Assembly: GCF_002288265.1 (NCBI RefSeq)
Contig: NZ_CP016778.1
Span: 186,001-250,000, forward strand
DNA length: 64,000 nucleotides
Direction of reading: 5' to 3'
Source: Candidatus Planktophila versatilis
Lineage (GTDB): Bacteria > Actinomycetota > Actinomycetes > Nanopelagicales > Nanopelagicaceae
How positions within the stretch are numbered: the first letter of the stretch is position 1; every line of letters begins with the position of its first letter. Shown piece by piece: positions 16,783 through 26,253 of this stretch. The notes under the pieces were generated by a model. That model saw nothing but the letters and a program-made list of their open reading frames with translations. It was not told the DNA's origin and ran no database searches. The translations under genes and the position numbers were made by a program.

Positions 16783-17244
16783 TTATTGTTTGTAAAGTTC
16801 CTTGTATCCCTTTGGGCATTTCGGACTTGTGGATTCTACTTTTGTGATTTTTCCTTTCATTTCACAAGTCAAAGTTACTGTGGGTAGAAATTTGTACTTA
16901 GTTACAATACTTTTTAATTCAGTATTAGCGCTTTTAATTGCAGAGATATAATCTTTTTTCATGGCTTTCCAAGTTTTCATATCAATTTTGTCGCAGTCAA
17001 TTAATACTTGCCCTGGCGTCAACTGTTCTTTGTCAATCTCTACCCTGGCTAAATCTCTGTTTTTACTTAATGGCGCCTTCAAATAGAGAAAAAAAGAAGC
17101 ATTATCGTAAGTTTCATTGATGGCTTCACAATCCTTCATAACTTTTAGATCTGACTTATTTTGAGCTTGGGCAGTGCTTACTGAAACAATCACAATCGAT
17201 ATCCCAATTAGGAGGCATATATACCCCTTTGGAACTTTTCTCAT
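16783..17244 (-). CDS. Secreted protein of unknown function, AT-rich
   Basis: A 153-residue protein, family not recognised. The N-terminus (M-R-K-V-P-K then a hydrophobic stretch to S-T-A-Q-A-Q) is a Sec signal peptide with a likely cut after A-Q-A. The mature part is Lys-rich and has four cysteines (D-C-E, D-C-D, T-C-E, K-C-P), suggesting two disulfides. The DNA is visibly richer in A/T than its neighbours, and it sits directly downstream of the tmRNA 3' end, so acquisition by transfer is plausible. The start ATG 17244 has GATACT 6 nt upstream; an earlier in-frame start would spoil the signal peptide. Confidence 0.5.
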   Translation of the reverse strand: MRKVPKGYICLLIGISIVIVSVSTAQAQNKSDLKVMKDCEAINETYDNASFFLYLKAPLSKNRDLARVEIDKEQLTPGQVLIDCDKIDMKTWKAMKKDYISAIKSANTELKSIVTKYKFLPTVTLTCEMKGKITKVESTSPKCPKGYKELYKQ

Positions 17245-17280
17245 GTTCTTAGTATCCCAAGTCTTCACATTAAGACCAAG

Positions 17281-17556
17281 TTACTTGTCTCCATCTTCGG
17301 AGCCAGGTTTTAGACCTTCAAAAATTTCTTTGCAGATTGGACAGACAGGATATTTCTGCGGATCGCGAGAAGGAACCCATTTCTTCCCGCATAGCGCTCT
17401 CACAGATTTGCCGGTCATTGCTGATTCAACAATTTTTTCTTTCTTTATGTAATGTGCAAATCGATCATGGCCACCATCATCTTCTTGTTCAACTGGGCGC
17501 GTGAGGGTGTCTGTATCGCTCTCAAGCGAAGGAGTACCGCGACCGAAAAGTGGCAT
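17281..17556 (-). CDS. DUF3039 family protein
   Basis: A 91-residue actinobacterial conserved protein. The core D-R-F-A-H-Y-I-K-K-E-K-I-V-E-S-A-M-T-G-K with A-L-C-G-K-x-W-V-P and C-P-I-C-K-E-I is the DUF3039 pattern. The C-G-K ... C-P-x-C arrangement suggests a zinc site. Function is unknown. The start is ATG 17556, where GATACT lies 6 nt upstream, the same arrangement as its downstream neighbour on this strand. It is divergent from argF. Confidence 0.8.
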   Translation of the reverse strand: MPLFGRGTPSLESDTDTLTRPVEQEDDGGHDRFAHYIKKEKIVESAMTGKSVRALCGKKWVPSRDPQKYPVCPICKEIFEGLKPGSEDGDK

Positions 17557-17605
17557 GCGCGTAGTATCTAACAAAAACTAGCCACATAGCCATCTCGGCT
17601 TCCGG

Positions 17606-17611
17606 TAGAAT
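17606..17611 (+). promoter_or_regulatory. -10 element of argF (leaderless type)
   Basis: TAGAAT lies 7 nt before the ATG at 17619 and decides that start over the in-frame TTG at 17613. Confidence 0.5.
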
Positions 17612-17618
17612 TTTGCCG

Positions 17619-18557
17619 ATGAAAGACTTACTGCGTACCGAGCATTTATCGCGCGCTGATGTCGATTTACTCCTCGACACCGCTGCAGATTTCGCGCAGA
17701 ACCCACTTCGTTCCCAGACAGCACTGAGCAACAAGAGCGTTGCCATCTATATGACTAAGCCCTCCACACGTACTCGTCTGGCATCTGAAACGGCCGTGGC
17801 TCATTTGGGCGGGACACCAATCTTTATTCGCGGTGATGAACTACAACTTGGCCGCGGGGAAACAATTGCGGATACCGCCAAGATTATTAGTGGATATTGC
17901 GATGCGCTGATAGTTCGAACCTTTGCACAAGCAGATATCGATGAACTTGGTGCACATGCCAGCATTCCTGTCATTAACGGCTTGAGCGATGATGATCACC
18001 CAACACAATTGCTCGCTGATTGGGTGACAATTCGTGAAAACTTTGGGACTGACATCAAAGGTAGAAAATTTGTCTATCTTGGCGATGGAAACAATATGAC
18101 CCACGCATGGTTAATCATGGGTGCCATTATGGGTGCGCACGTTGTGGCGGCGACACCGGGTGGCAAGTGGGCACCGGATGCAGCGGTCGTCACAAAAGCT
18201 AAAGAGATTGCGGCAAAGAGCGGGGCCACGATTGAGGTAACAAACGATCCTGAATCAGCAGCGAGTGGTGCGTCTGTTCTCTATACAGATGTGTGGATGT
18301 CAATGGGCGATCCAGAAGCTGAACGTGCTGAAAAAACAAAAGCACTTACACCATTTGCAATTACAGAAAAGTTAATGTTGTTGACAGAAAAAGACTCAAT
18401 TTTTATGCATTGTCTCCCAGCTCATCGAGGAGAAGAAGTTCAGGCATCAGTTATTGATGGGCCAAAGTCGGTAATCTGGCGTGAAGCATTTCATCGTCGC
18501 ACAACCATCCAGGCATTGCTTTATCACTTAACTCGTGATGAAATCAACGGCAATTAG
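17619..18557 (+). CDS. argF: Ornithine carbamoyltransferase
   Basis: A 312-residue enzyme of arginine synthesis: carbamoyl phosphate plus ornithine gives citrulline. The carbamoyl-phosphate loop S-T-R-T-R is in K-P-S-T-R-T-R. D-H-P-T-Q-L-L-A-D-W and the ornithine-binding D-V-W-M-S-M-G loop are present, with the H-C-L-P motif near the C-terminus (M-H-C-L-P-A-H-R-G). The S-M-G loop favours ornithine over acetylornithine or aspartate as acceptor. It is not in an arg cluster here and has its own leaderless promoter. Confidence 0.9.
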   Translation: MKDLLRTEHLSRADVDLLLDTAADFAQNPLRSQTALSNKSVAIYMTKPSTRTRLASETAVAHLGGTPIFIRGDELQLGRGETIADTAKIISGYCDALIVRTFAQADIDELGAHASIPVINGLSDDDHPTQLLADWVTIRENFGTDIKGRKFVYLGDGNNMTHAWLIMGAIMGAHVVAATPGGKWAPDAAVVTKAKEIAAKSGATIEVTNDPESAASGASVLYTDVWMSMGDPEAERAEKTKALTPFAITEKLMLLTEKDSIFMHCLPAHRGEEVQASVIDGPKSVIWREAFHRRTTIQALLYHLTRDEINGN

Positions 18558-18615
18558 CTTAGAATTCTAACCATTTGGCATAGCCGATGCTGGGGCATGC
18601 ATGTATCTTTTCCCC

Positions 18616-19761
18616 ATGAGAGTTGCAGTCCCGAGAGAAATTAGAGATGGCGAGAAGCGCGTAGCGCTAGTCCCAGACATCATCAACAAATTGACCAAAT
18701 TAGGTTATGAAGTTGTCATTGAATCTGGAGCGGGTGTTCATGCTCAAGCTACAGATGAGCTGTTCATAGCAGCAGGGGCAACAATCAAAAGCGGCAATGT
18801 CATAGGTGATGCCGACGTTGTTCTCTGCGTTACTTCACTTACTCCAGCACAGATATCGTCCTTAAAAAAGGGCGCAGTCACAATCTCTTTCTTATCTCCA
18901 GTATCGGCCATAGATTCAATCGATGCAGCGGTCACAGCGGGTGTCACAGCTTTCTCACTTGAACTAGTCCCACGTATTTCACGTGCACAGTCAATGGATG
19001 CGCTGACATCTCAAGCACTCTGTGCTGGTTATCGAGCTGCACTCGTTGGCGCAGAACTTTCTCCGCGCTTTTTCCCAATGCTCATGACCGCCGCGGGAAC
19101 TGTTACTCCCGCGCAAGTACTTGTTCTGGGTGCTGGCGTGGCAGGACTACAGGCAATTGCAACCGCTCGCCGACTTGGCGCCGTTGTATCTGCCTACGAT
19201 GTTCGCCCATCTTCTGCTGATGAAGTGAAATCAATGGGCGCAACATTTATTGATTTGGAACTTGAGGCACTTGAAGGTGCTGGTGGTTATGCACGTGAAA
19301 TGACGGAAGAGCGTGCAGCAAAGCAACGCGAACTCTTGACTCCATACATTGCCAAATCGCATCTTGTTATTACAACTGCTGCAGTTCCAGGACGAGCAGC
19401 ACCGCGTTTGATGACTGCAGCCATGATTGATGCGATGGAGGCAGGAACAATCATCGTTGATCTCGCTGCCGAAACTGGTGGAAATGCTGAAGGTTCAAAG
19501 CCGGGAGAGATTGTCACTACCGCCAAGGGTGTTCAGATTTGGGGCGGTAAAGATGTGCCGAGCCAGTTGCCGTTCCATGCTTCAAGTCTGTATTCACGTA
19601 ACGTGGTCAACCTACTTACCTTGATGACAACTGCTGCAAAGGATGGCGAGAAGGTGGCGCTAAATATTGACTTCACAGATGAAATTATTGATAAGGCCGC
19701 ACTTACACATGCAGGTGCCAAGCACACACCTGGAGCTAGTGAAAAAGGAGGCAGCAACTAA
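18616..19761 (+). CDS. pntAA: NAD(P) transhydrogenase subunit alpha, part 1 (domain I)
   Basis: A 381-residue NAD(H)-binding domain I of the proton-pumping transhydrogenase. It begins M-R-V-A-V-P-R-E-I-R-D-G-E-K-R-V-A-L-V-P and has the dinucleotide fold V-L-V-L-G-A-G-V-A-G-L-Q-A-I-A-T-A-R-R-L-G and the mobile loop near S-S-A-D-E-V-K-S. The start ATG 18616 is set by TATCTT 6 nt upstream; an in-frame ATG at 18601 overlaps that element. The gene for the small membrane part begins on the stop codon (TAATG). Alpha is split in two, as in Rhodospirillum. Confidence 0.92.
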   Translation: MRVAVPREIRDGEKRVALVPDIINKLTKLGYEVVIESGAGVHAQATDELFIAAGATIKSGNVIGDADVVLCVTSLTPAQISSLKKGAVTISFLSPVSAIDSIDAAVTAGVTAFSLELVPRISRAQSMDALTSQALCAGYRAALVGAELSPRFFPMLMTAAGTVTPAQVLVLGAGVAGLQAIATARRLGAVVSAYDVRPSSADEVKSMGATFIDLELEALEGAGGYAREMTEERAAKQRELLTPYIAKSHLVITTAAVPGRAAPRLMTAAMIDAMEAGTIIVDLAAETGGNAEGSKPGEIVTTAKGVQIWGGKDVPSQLPFHASSLYSRNVVNLLTLMTTAAKDGEKVALNIDFTDEIIDKAALTHAGAKHTPGASEKGGSN

Positions 19762-20051
19762 TGGATGCAATTGCCGTTATCTCAATCTTCACCCTTGCAG
19801 TATTCGTGGGGTTTGAAGTTGTTTCAAAGGTTTCATCAACGCTACACACGCCCCTGATGTCTGGTGCTAACGCAATTCACGGCGTCATCCTTGTTGGTGC
19901 AATCATCGTTGCAGATCACAGTGAGAATAACCTAGAGCTGGGACTCTCACTGGCCGCAATTGTTTTAGCAACAATCAATATGGTTGGTGGCTTTGTAGTT
20001 ACCGATCGCATGCTTGAGATGTTCAAGCCCAAGAAGGGAGACCAGAAGTGA
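19761..20051 (+). CDS. pntAB: NAD(P) transhydrogenase subunit alpha, part 2 (membrane part)
   Basis: A 96-residue, three-helix membrane protein that forms the alpha portion of the proton channel. It has the typical S-K-V-S-S-T-L-H-T-P-L-M-S-G-x-N-A-I-H-G core of PntAB. It overlaps the preceding stop by 1 bp and the next gene by 4 bp (GTGA), so the three genes are translationally coupled. Confidence 0.92.
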   Translation: MDAIAVISIFTLAVFVGFEVVSKVSSTLHTPLMSGANAIHGVILVGAIIVADHSENNLELGLSLAAIVLATINMVGGFVVTDRMLEMFKPKKGDQK

Positions 20052-21457
20052 GTAGCACTCTCTATAGCTTGGTAGGTCTCGCTGCCGGTGTGGCATTTAT
20101 CTTGGCACTTAAAGGACTCTCGCATCCAAAGACTGCACGCCGCGGTAACTTAATTGGTGCCTTTGGTGCAACAGTCGCAACTCTTTCAGTCTTTCTCTAT
20201 GTCACTCCGAGCGGAGACGGTGCAGAGACACATTCACTGCCAATTCATAACTTGGGTTGGATCTTGGGTGCAATCGCAGTGGGCCTGATTATTGGAGTAC
20301 CTGCAGCTCGCAAAGTTGAGATGACACAGATGCCACAGCTTGTCGCACTCTTTAATGGTGTGGGCGGTGGCGCTGCAGCACTTGTTGCAATCGTGGAGTA
20401 CTTAAATCTTGGCGATAGCGCAACGACAGCTGAAGTAATCTTCACTGTCTTTACCGTTGTGGTTGGCTGCGTATCTTTCAGCGGTTCGATCATTACATTT
20501 ATGAAGCTACAAGAACTTATGACTACGCGCCCAGTGGTATTTCCCGGTGGGAGATTTGTTATCGCTGCCACACTCGCTGCAGTACTTGGGGTCAGCGTCT
20601 GGGTTGTAATTGCCCTTGGCACAACTCCACTACTGGTTCTTGCAGTGATCTCATTGCTCTTTGGTGTGCTCTTTGTACTCCCAGTGGGTGGTGCAGATGT
20701 TCCTATCGTGATCTCACTGCTCAACGCATTCACAGGTTTGACTGTTGCAGCAAGTGGTTATGTGCTCTCATCAACACTTTTGATTATTGCTGGAACTCTT
20801 GTCGGTGCTTCAGGAACAATTCTGACTCGCTTGATGGCAGAGGCGATGGGACGCTCACTCTTTGGAACTCTCTTCGGTGCATTTACTGCAAAACCACAGG
20901 CAGCAACTGGCACAGCAGAAGAGCGTCCAGTGCGCTCAGGATCTCCTGATGACGTGGCAATTCTTCTTAATTATGCGCGTCGCGTAGTTATTGTTCCTGG
21001 CTTCGGACTTGCCGTTGCGCAGGCGCAACACACGGTGCGCGAGCTTGCCGACCTTATGCTTTCAAAAGGCATTGATGTTGCATATGGAATTCACCCGGTA
21101 GCTGGTCGTATGCCAGGACATATGAACGTACTTCTTGCTGAAGCAAATGTTCCTTATGATCAGTTAGCTGAAATGGATGAAGTCAATCCAACATTTGGTC
21201 AGACAGATGTCGCCATTGTTATTGGAGCAAATGACGTTGTGAATCCTGCAGCACAAACAACTCCAGGTTGCCCAATCTACGGAATGCCTATCTTGGAAGT
21301 GAATCACGCTGCCAACATCATCTTCCTGAAGCGCTCTATGCGCCCAGGATTTGCTGGCATCGAAAATGAACTTCTCTATGACCCAAAGACAATGCTTCTT
21401 TTCGGTGATGCCAAAGCATCGCTGACTAAAGTTGTCTCAGCACTGAAAGCGCTATAA
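20048..21457 (+). CDS. pntB: NAD(P) transhydrogenase subunit beta
   Basis: A 469-residue subunit with about nine membrane helices (domain II) in the first ~270 residues and an NADP(H)-binding domain III at the C-terminus (V-I-V-P-G-F-G-L-A-V-A-Q-A-Q-H, G-R-M-P-G-H-M-N-V-L-L-A-E-A, V-I-G-A-N-D-V-V-N-P-A). The complex uses the proton-motive force to reduce NADP+ with NADH. In a cell that also encodes actinorhodopsin, light-driven proton pumping could feed NADPH supply (inference). The start is GTG 20048. It ends 3 bp from the convergent pirin gene. Confidence 0.93.
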   Translation: MSSTLYSLVGLAAGVAFILALKGLSHPKTARRGNLIGAFGATVATLSVFLYVTPSGDGAETHSLPIHNLGWILGAIAVGLIIGVPAARKVEMTQMPQLVALFNGVGGGAAALVAIVEYLNLGDSATTAEVIFTVFTVVVGCVSFSGSIITFMKLQELMTTRPVVFPGGRFVIAATLAAVLGVSVWVVIALGTTPLLVLAVISLLFGVLFVLPVGGADVPIVISLLNAFTGLTVAASGYVLSSTLLIIAGTLVGASGTILTRLMAEAMGRSLFGTLFGAFTAKPQAATGTAEERPVRSGSPDDVAILLNYARRVVIVPGFGLAVAQAQHTVRELADLMLSKGIDVAYGIHPVAGRMPGHMNVLLAEANVPYDQLAEMDEVNPTFGQTDVAIVIGANDVVNPAAQTTPGCPIYGMPILEVNHAANIIFLKRSMRPGFAGIENELLYDPKTMLLFGDAKASLTKVVSALKAL

Positions 21458-21460
21458 GAA

Positions 21461-22489
21461 CTAGCTTTCTTGTAGGTCAGTTGGTGCGTTGTGCACATCC
21501 AAAATCTTGGTGCGGTTAACAGGACGCTTGGCATCGTCCTTGTAGATCGCTGGAATTGAGCCAAGTAGGCCCTTCTGGAAATCTTCAAACGCTTGCAGAA
21601 CTTCACTCTTTGTATTCATCACAAAGGGACCCATCCAGGCAACAGGTTCTTTAATCGGTTGCCCGCCAAGAATGAAGAGCTCCAAGTTTGGAGAACGCGA
21701 CTCTTGCTGGTTTGCAGCGCGGACAACAATGCAATCACCTTCACCGAAGACGGTGAGTTGACCCATTGAAATTGGACGCTGTTCATCTCCGACAAAACCC
21801 TGACCTGACATTGAGTAAACAAGTGCGTTGTAATCCTTGCGCCAAGGAAGTCTAAGTTCGGCACCAGGTGCAACGGTTGCGTGAATGAGAGTAATCGGAG
21901 TCTGGGTTGATCCTGGCCCAACGTGACCATCGAGTTCACCAGCAATAATTCGAATAAGTGATGCCCCATCAGTTGATGTTAGAAGTGCGACATCTTTTGC
22001 TCGCACATCTTGGTATGCAGGAGGCGACCACTTCTTCACAGCAGGAAGATTTACCCAGAGTTGGAAGCCATGAAATAAACCGCCAGAGACCACTAAATGT
22101 TCTGGTGGAGTTTCGATGTGAAGAATTCCACCACCAGCTGTCATCCATTGTGTGTCGCCATCTGTAATCGAGCCACCACCACCATTGGAATCTTTATGAT
22201 CGAAGATGCCGTCAATAATGTATGTGACAGTTTCAAAACCACGGTGTGGATGCCACGGAGTACCTTTTGGTTCACCTGGCGCGTATTCAACTTCTCCCAT
22301 TTGATCTAAATGAATGAAGGGATCTAACTCCGCAAGATCAACACCGGCAAATGCACGTCGAACAGGAAAACCTTCGCCCTCAAATCCTTGCGGCGCAGTT
22401 GTAATGCTCTTGATGCCTCGCGCACGCAGATGTGAAGCATCGGTGATGCGAGGAAGAATTGTTATATCGCTAACGGTTACTGCTGGCAT
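21461..22489 (-). CDS. Pirin family protein
   Basis: A 342-residue bicupin. The metal site is in the N-terminal cupin: W-H-P-H-R-G-F-E-T-V-T-Y, then the third histidine in G-G-G-I-L-H-I-E-T, preceded by D-T-Q-W-M-T-A-G. Pirins include quercetin 2,3-dioxygenases and proteins with regulatory roles; the reaction here is unknown. The start ATG 22489 has AAAGGAG about 6 nt upstream. Its promoter contains a perfect-arm inverted repeat exactly between -35 and -10, so it is probably controlled by a dimeric repressor responding to aromatic or oxidative signals (inference). Confidence 0.85.
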   Translation of the reverse strand: MPAVTVSDITILPRITDASHLRARGIKSITTAPQGFEGEGFPVRRAFAGVDLAELDPFIHLDQMGEVEYAPGEPKGTPWHPHRGFETVTYIIDGIFDHKDSNGGGGSITDGDTQWMTAGGGILHIETPPEHLVVSGGLFHGFQLWVNLPAVKKWSPPAYQDVRAKDVALLTSTDGASLIRIIAGELDGHVGPGSTQTPITLIHATVAPGAELRLPWRKDYNALVYSMSGQGFVGDEQRPISMGQLTVFGEGDCIVVRAANQQESRSPNLELFILGGQPIKEPVAWMGPFVMNTKSEVLQAFEDFQKGLLGSIPAIYKDDAKRPVNRTKILDVHNAPTDLQES

Positions 22490-22512
22490 TGGTGCTCCTT
22501 TGTGATGAGCCA

Positions 22513-22541
22513 AATGTAGTTGAACTTTCAACTACCTGCAA
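22513..22541 (-). promoter_or_regulatory. Pirin promoter with embedded operator
   Basis: On the minus strand: -35 TTGCAG (22536-22541), 17-bp spacer, -10 TACATT (22513-22518). The arms GTAGTTGAA (22516-22524) and TTCAACTAC (22527-22535) form a 9+9 inverted repeat with a 2-bp centre that fills the spacer. This is a textbook repressor position. The arm sequence resembles MarR-family half-sites, but no such regulator gene is in the window. Confidence 0.65.
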
Positions 22542-22621
22542 CTTAGCCATTCTTTTTGTGGCGTGGATGCTTACGTCAGAGCGAAAATCGATGAGCCCCG
22601 CAAGCGGTCTAGAATATGGTC

Positions 22622-23545
22622 GTGAATAAGCACGCACCGAAGCTCAACAAAGTGGTTCTGTATTACGGCTTCACCCCTGTTGCAGATCCCGAGGCGATGC
22701 GTCTATGGCAGAAACAACTCTGCGAATCCTTAAATCTCAAAGGTCGCATCTTGATTTCTCCACATGGAATTAATGGAACTGTTGGCGGTGAGATGGCCGA
22801 TGTGAAGAAGTATGTGCGCGAAACCCGTCGCTATCAAGGTTTCAAAAACATCACTTTTAAGTGGTCAGATGGAACTGGAAATGAGTTCCCTCGGCTTCGG
22901 GTGGTCGTCAAGGATGAACTCGTGGCTTTTGGGAACCCCGATGAAATAAAAGTTGACGAAAATGGTGTCATTGGCGGCGGAGTTCATCTTCGCCCAGAAC
23001 AAGTAGAAGAACTTGTCAAAGAGCGCGGCGATGAAGTTGTCTTCTTTGATGGAAGAAATGCGTATGAAGCAAAAATTGGCAAGTTCAAAAATGCAGTTGT
23101 TCCAGATGTTGAGTCTTCCCGCGACTTCGTCAAGGAAATTGAAAGCGGAAAATACGATCATTTAAAAGATAAGCCGGTTGTTACTTACTGTACTGGTGGC
23201 ATCCGATGCGAAATTCTCTCTGTTGTCATGAAAAACCGAGGATTTAACGAGGTCTATCAAATAGATGGTGGCATTGTGAAGTATGGCGATCGCTTCGGCG
23301 ATGAGGCTTCTTGGGAAGGTTCGCTCTATATTTTTGATGATCGCATCTCTATGGATTTTTCAGATAAGGCAAAAGTCATCGGAGAATGCGATAAGTGCAA
23401 AGCTCCAACCAAGGATTTTCGAAACTGCAACACAGCATCTTGTCATCAGTTGATTTTGCTCTGCGATAGCTGTGCAGCACTGCCATCTAATTTAAGTTGC
23501 ACCCACGACCAGAGTCGTCACCGCGATTCTGAATTGATTGGCTAA
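22622..23545 (+). CDS. trhO: Oxygen-dependent tRNA uridine hydroxylase, rhodanese family
   Basis: A 307-residue YceA/TrhO-type protein that hydroxylates tRNA uridine 34 toward 5-hydroxyuridine. It has an N-terminal UPF0176 domain ([16 protein letters not shown]) and a central rhodanese domain whose catalytic cysteine is in [13 protein letters not shown]-terminal Cys cluster (C-D-K-C-K-A-P, C-N-T-A-S-C, C-D-S-C) looks like a zinc site. The start is probably GTG 22622, because TAGAAT ends 6 nt before it; ATG 22616 directly abuts the -10 box. Confidence 0.85.
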   Translation: MNKHAPKLNKVVLYYGFTPVADPEAMRLWQKQLCESLNLKGRILISPHGINGTVGGEMADVKKYVRETRRYQGFKNITFKWSDGTGNEFPRLRVVVKDELVAFGNPDEIKVDENGVIGGGVHLRPEQVEELVKERGDEVVFFDGRNAYEAKIGKFKNAVVPDVESSRDFVKEIESGKYDHLKDKPVVTYCTGGIRCEILSVVMKNRGFNEVYQIDGGIVKYGDRFGDEASWEGSLYIFDDRISMDFSDKAKVIGECDKCKAPTKDFRNCNTASCHQLILLCDSCAALPSNLSCTHDQSRHRDSELIG

Positions 23546-23597
23546 CACTTCAAGCGTTCGTCCCCTGATTAACTTACCTCTGCCATAAGATTGAGTA

Positions 23598-24164
23598 ATG
23601 ATTTGGTGGCCGGCGCAGATACCAACTCTTTCGCATGGACTGATTACCCTTCGTCCAAGCACTGAGGAAGATGTTGATGCGATTTTTAAGGCCTGCCAGG
23701 ACCCGCTCATTCCAGCATTTACGACAGTGCCTTCGAACTACACGATTGATCACGCAATCGAATTTGTGCGCAATGTCCCATTCGCTTTTGCAGAGCGCCG
23801 CGAAATGTTATTTATTATTGATTACGGAAATGGTGCTGATAAGAAATTTGCTGGAGAGATCTCACTTCATTCGGTCAATATTCGAAACCACACAGCTGAG
23901 ATTGGTTACTGGATTGATTCCACTCAGCGTAGTAAGGGAATTGGCACTACCGCCACACAAATGATTACCGAACTTGGATTACATGAAATTGGATTCAAGC
24001 GGATTGAAGCACTGGTTGATGTTGATAACCACGCATCTCAGAAGTTGTTAATTAGCGCAGGCTATGAAAAAGAAGGAATCATGCGCAAGAAAGTCACCCG
24101 CGAGGATCGCGGGCAGATAGATATGGCACTCTTTGCAGCAACTGATTCAACATGGGGGAGGTAG
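23598..24164 (+). CDS. GNAT family N-acetyltransferase (RimJ/RimL-like)
   Basis: A 188-residue acetyltransferase. It has the acetyl-CoA loop pattern R-S-K-G-I-G-T-T-A-T in the middle, preceded by A-E-I-G-Y-W-I-D, and the C-terminal A-S-Q-K-L-L-I-S-A-G-Y-E-K-E-G motif of the RimJ/RimL/Acetyltransf_3 group. Members acetylate N-terminal amines or small amines; the substrate is unknown. TAAGAT 6 nt before the ATG suggests a leaderless mRNA. The next three genes follow with overlaps or tiny gaps. Confidence 0.8.
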   Translation: MIWWPAQIPTLSHGLITLRPSTEEDVDAIFKACQDPLIPAFTTVPSNYTIDHAIEFVRNVPFAFAERREMLFIIDYGNGADKKFAGEISLHSVNIRNHTAEIGYWIDSTQRSKGIGTTATQMITELGLHEIGFKRIEALVDVDNHASQKLLISAGYEKEGIMRKKVTREDRGQIDMALFAATDSTWGR

Positions 24165-24166
24165 AT

Positions 24167-24484
24167 ATGGAATCACTTGTCCTACTTGTCTCTGTCTTAG
24201 TTTCCGTAGTTTTATTCAGTGCACCTATTTCAATTCTCCTCTCCAGCCGAATAGCGCAATCGCTGACTAGCAATCTGGTGGCAAAGATTCTGCGTCGCGC
24301 TTTGATGGCCTTTGTCAGCGCTGTGGGTTCTTTTTTTTCCTTCTTCTTTATAATCAGCCCAATTCCTATGTTGCTGAAGATAATTTCACTGGCAGCTCTG
24401 CTTTTGAACATCTGGTCGGTCGACCGTGAATACGGTGGGCGATTGATGACTCGCTTTAAATCTATATTTGGAAAATCGGCATGA
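24167..24484 (+). CDS. Small hydrophobic membrane protein
   Basis: A 105-residue protein with three predicted membrane segments (about residues 3-26, 44-68 and 70-84) and a positively charged end (R-L-M-T-R-F-K-S). Family not recognised. The ATG at 24167 follows GGGGGAGG at good spacing, 2 nt after the acetyltransferase stop, and its end overlaps the GH18 gene by 4 bp. It is probably co-translated with both. Confidence 0.55.
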   Translation: MESLVLLVSVLVSVVLFSAPISILLSSRIAQSLTSNLVAKILRRALMAFVSAVGSFFSFFFIISPIPMLLKIISLAALLLNIWSVDREYGGRLMTRFKSIFGKSA

Positions 24485-26253
24485 TGAAGTTTTCGCGCGT
24501 TAGTCTCACATTTACTCTTTTATTCTCACTTCTTGCCAGCACCCCTTTTCTGCCTTCTACACACGCCGAAGAGAATGTGCCACGCAAGATTCTTACCGGA
24601 TGGATCCCTTATTACTCAATGAAAACAGCGCTTCCAGATGTGCTCAACAATGTAGATCTGATTAAAGAGGTAATGCCATTCTGGTACACACTTAAATACA
24701 ACGGGAAGACTAAGACTCCCCAAATTACCGACCTTTACGCACCGGCAAATCCAAGCGTGCCGATTTCGGTGCCCCTGACCGCACTTCGCAATGCCAATCT
24801 CCAGATTATTCCTACGATTACCGACGGAACCAGTGAAGGAGTCCTCGCAGGATTACTTAAGAGTCCGACATCACGCACGCAAGTAGTCAATGCAATTATG
24901 AGTCTAGTGCGTGTCAATAACTACGATGGAATTGATCTTGATTTTGAAGGATTCGCATTTGTTGATAAAAACACAACCTGGAAGGCCACTGCTCCGCTAT
25001 GGACCGCATTTGTCAAAGAGTTAAGCGTTGCACTGCATGCGGAAGAGAAACTTCTCTCGGTAACTACGCCTTATGTGTTAAATCCTGCAGATAAGCAGAA
25101 GGGTTATTACGTATACGCCTGGGCTGCAATCGCGGATTCAATCGACAAATTGCGCATCATGACGTACGACTATTCGCCAGCAAGAGTTGGTCCACAGGGA
25201 CCAATTACGTGGGTTGAACGGACATTGCAATATGCCATCTCAATCATGCCTGCATCGAAGGTGTTTGTGGGTGTCCCTGGCTATGGGCGAGACTGGGTAA
25301 CGGCTGTTTCGGGAGTATGCCCAGCAAACGTTGCTAATTCAGTAAAGGTGGGAGCGAAAGCTGCAACATTCGTGATGCGTGATGCGCAATCACTTGCAGC
25401 TACTTATGGGGCAATACCAACCTATAACGAGCAGTTTGGTGAGGTCACTTTTACTTATCAAAAAGTTTATAACGGAACCACGGCCGGCGGGCTCGCGACA
25501 ACTTGCACAGCATCGCGCACAGCGTGGTATCAAGACAATCGCAGTTGGGCGCTTCGAGCTGCACTTGTTACCAAATACCGCATAGGTGGAATAACAGCGT
25601 GGACATTTGGCATGGAAGAGCCACTCGCCATGGAAGCTATTCGAACAGTTGCAAAATCAATCGCTCCAGATCAAGTCAACGTTGTGACATCAGTTGATAA
25701 GAGTGAGATGAGCTATGGAACGCCATTCACAATTACTGGACAATTGAGCATTAAAGATAAGTCGCCTATTGCCAATCTTGCTGTCCGAGTCGAAGGAAAG
25801 TCTGTGGGTGAAAGCACTTGGCGCACCTTGGCAAATGCAATCACAAACGCAGAAGGCAACTTTGAAAAGTCATTGATTCTCGGCAAATCAACGTCAATCC
25901 GTGTTTATTCAGATGCAACGTGGGATAGGAGTGAAGGTCTTTCAGTTGAGATCCCAATCACCATCAGTAGACAGTTAAATCTCAGGGCCCCAACGACTGC
26001 TAAGTCTGGAACACAATTCCAGATTAGTGGCAATGTGCTTCCTCGCAGCGCTGATGCCATGGTGACCCTAGAGAAACTAATCGGGAAAGAGTGGCAATCT
26101 ATTACTGAAACTGTACTCACTGATGCTCAAGGTAACTTTGTCATCACGGTCGCACCACAAAATCGTGGCGTGTATACCTTACGAACCACTGTGAGTGAAG
26201 ACGCAAACTGGGCTGCCTTAACAAGTCAAACATTCAATATCATAATCCGATGA
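24481..26253 (+). CDS. Secreted glycoside hydrolase family 18 protein with Ig-like domains
   Basis: A 590-residue exported protein. A signal peptide spans about residues 1-30 (cut near T-H-A-E). The GH18 barrel follows to about residue 390, with the catalytic D149-G-I-D-L-D-F-E156 (D-x-x-D-x-D-x-E; E156 the proton donor) and M-T-Y-D-Y-S. The C-terminal ~190 residues are two beta-sandwich repeats with similar strands ([14 protein letters not shown] and [13 protein letters not shown]). It resembles YaaH/SleL-type proteins that cut GlcNAc polymers. A role in cell-wall turnover or chitin use is an inference. Confidence 0.82.
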   Translation: MMKFSRVSLTFTLLFSLLASTPFLPSTHAEENVPRKILTGWIPYYSMKTALPDVLNNVDLIKEVMPFWYTLKYNGKTKTPQITDLYAPANPSVPISVPLTALRNANLQIIPTITDGTSEGVLAGLLKSPTSRTQVVNAIMSLVRVNNYDGIDLDFEGFAFVDKNTTWKATAPLWTAFVKELSVALHAEEKLLSVTTPYVLNPADKQKGYYVYAWAAIADSIDKLRIMTYDYSPARVGPQGPITWVERTLQYAISIMPASKVFVGVPGYGRDWVTAVSGVCPANVANSVKVGAKAATFVMRDAQSLAATYGAIPTYNEQFGEVTFTYQKVYNGTTAGGLATTCTASRTAWYQDNRSWALRAALVTKYRIGGITAWTFGMEEPLAMEAIRTVAKSIAPDQVNVVTSVDKSEMSYGTPFTITGQLSIKDKSPIANLAVRVEGKSVGESTWRTLANAITNAEGNFEKSLILGKSTSIRVYSDATWDRSEGLSVEIPITISRQLNLRAPTTAKSGTQFQISGNVLPRSADAMVTLEKLIGKEWQSITETVLTDAQGNFVITVAPQNRGVYTLRTTVSEDANWAALTSQTFNIIIR

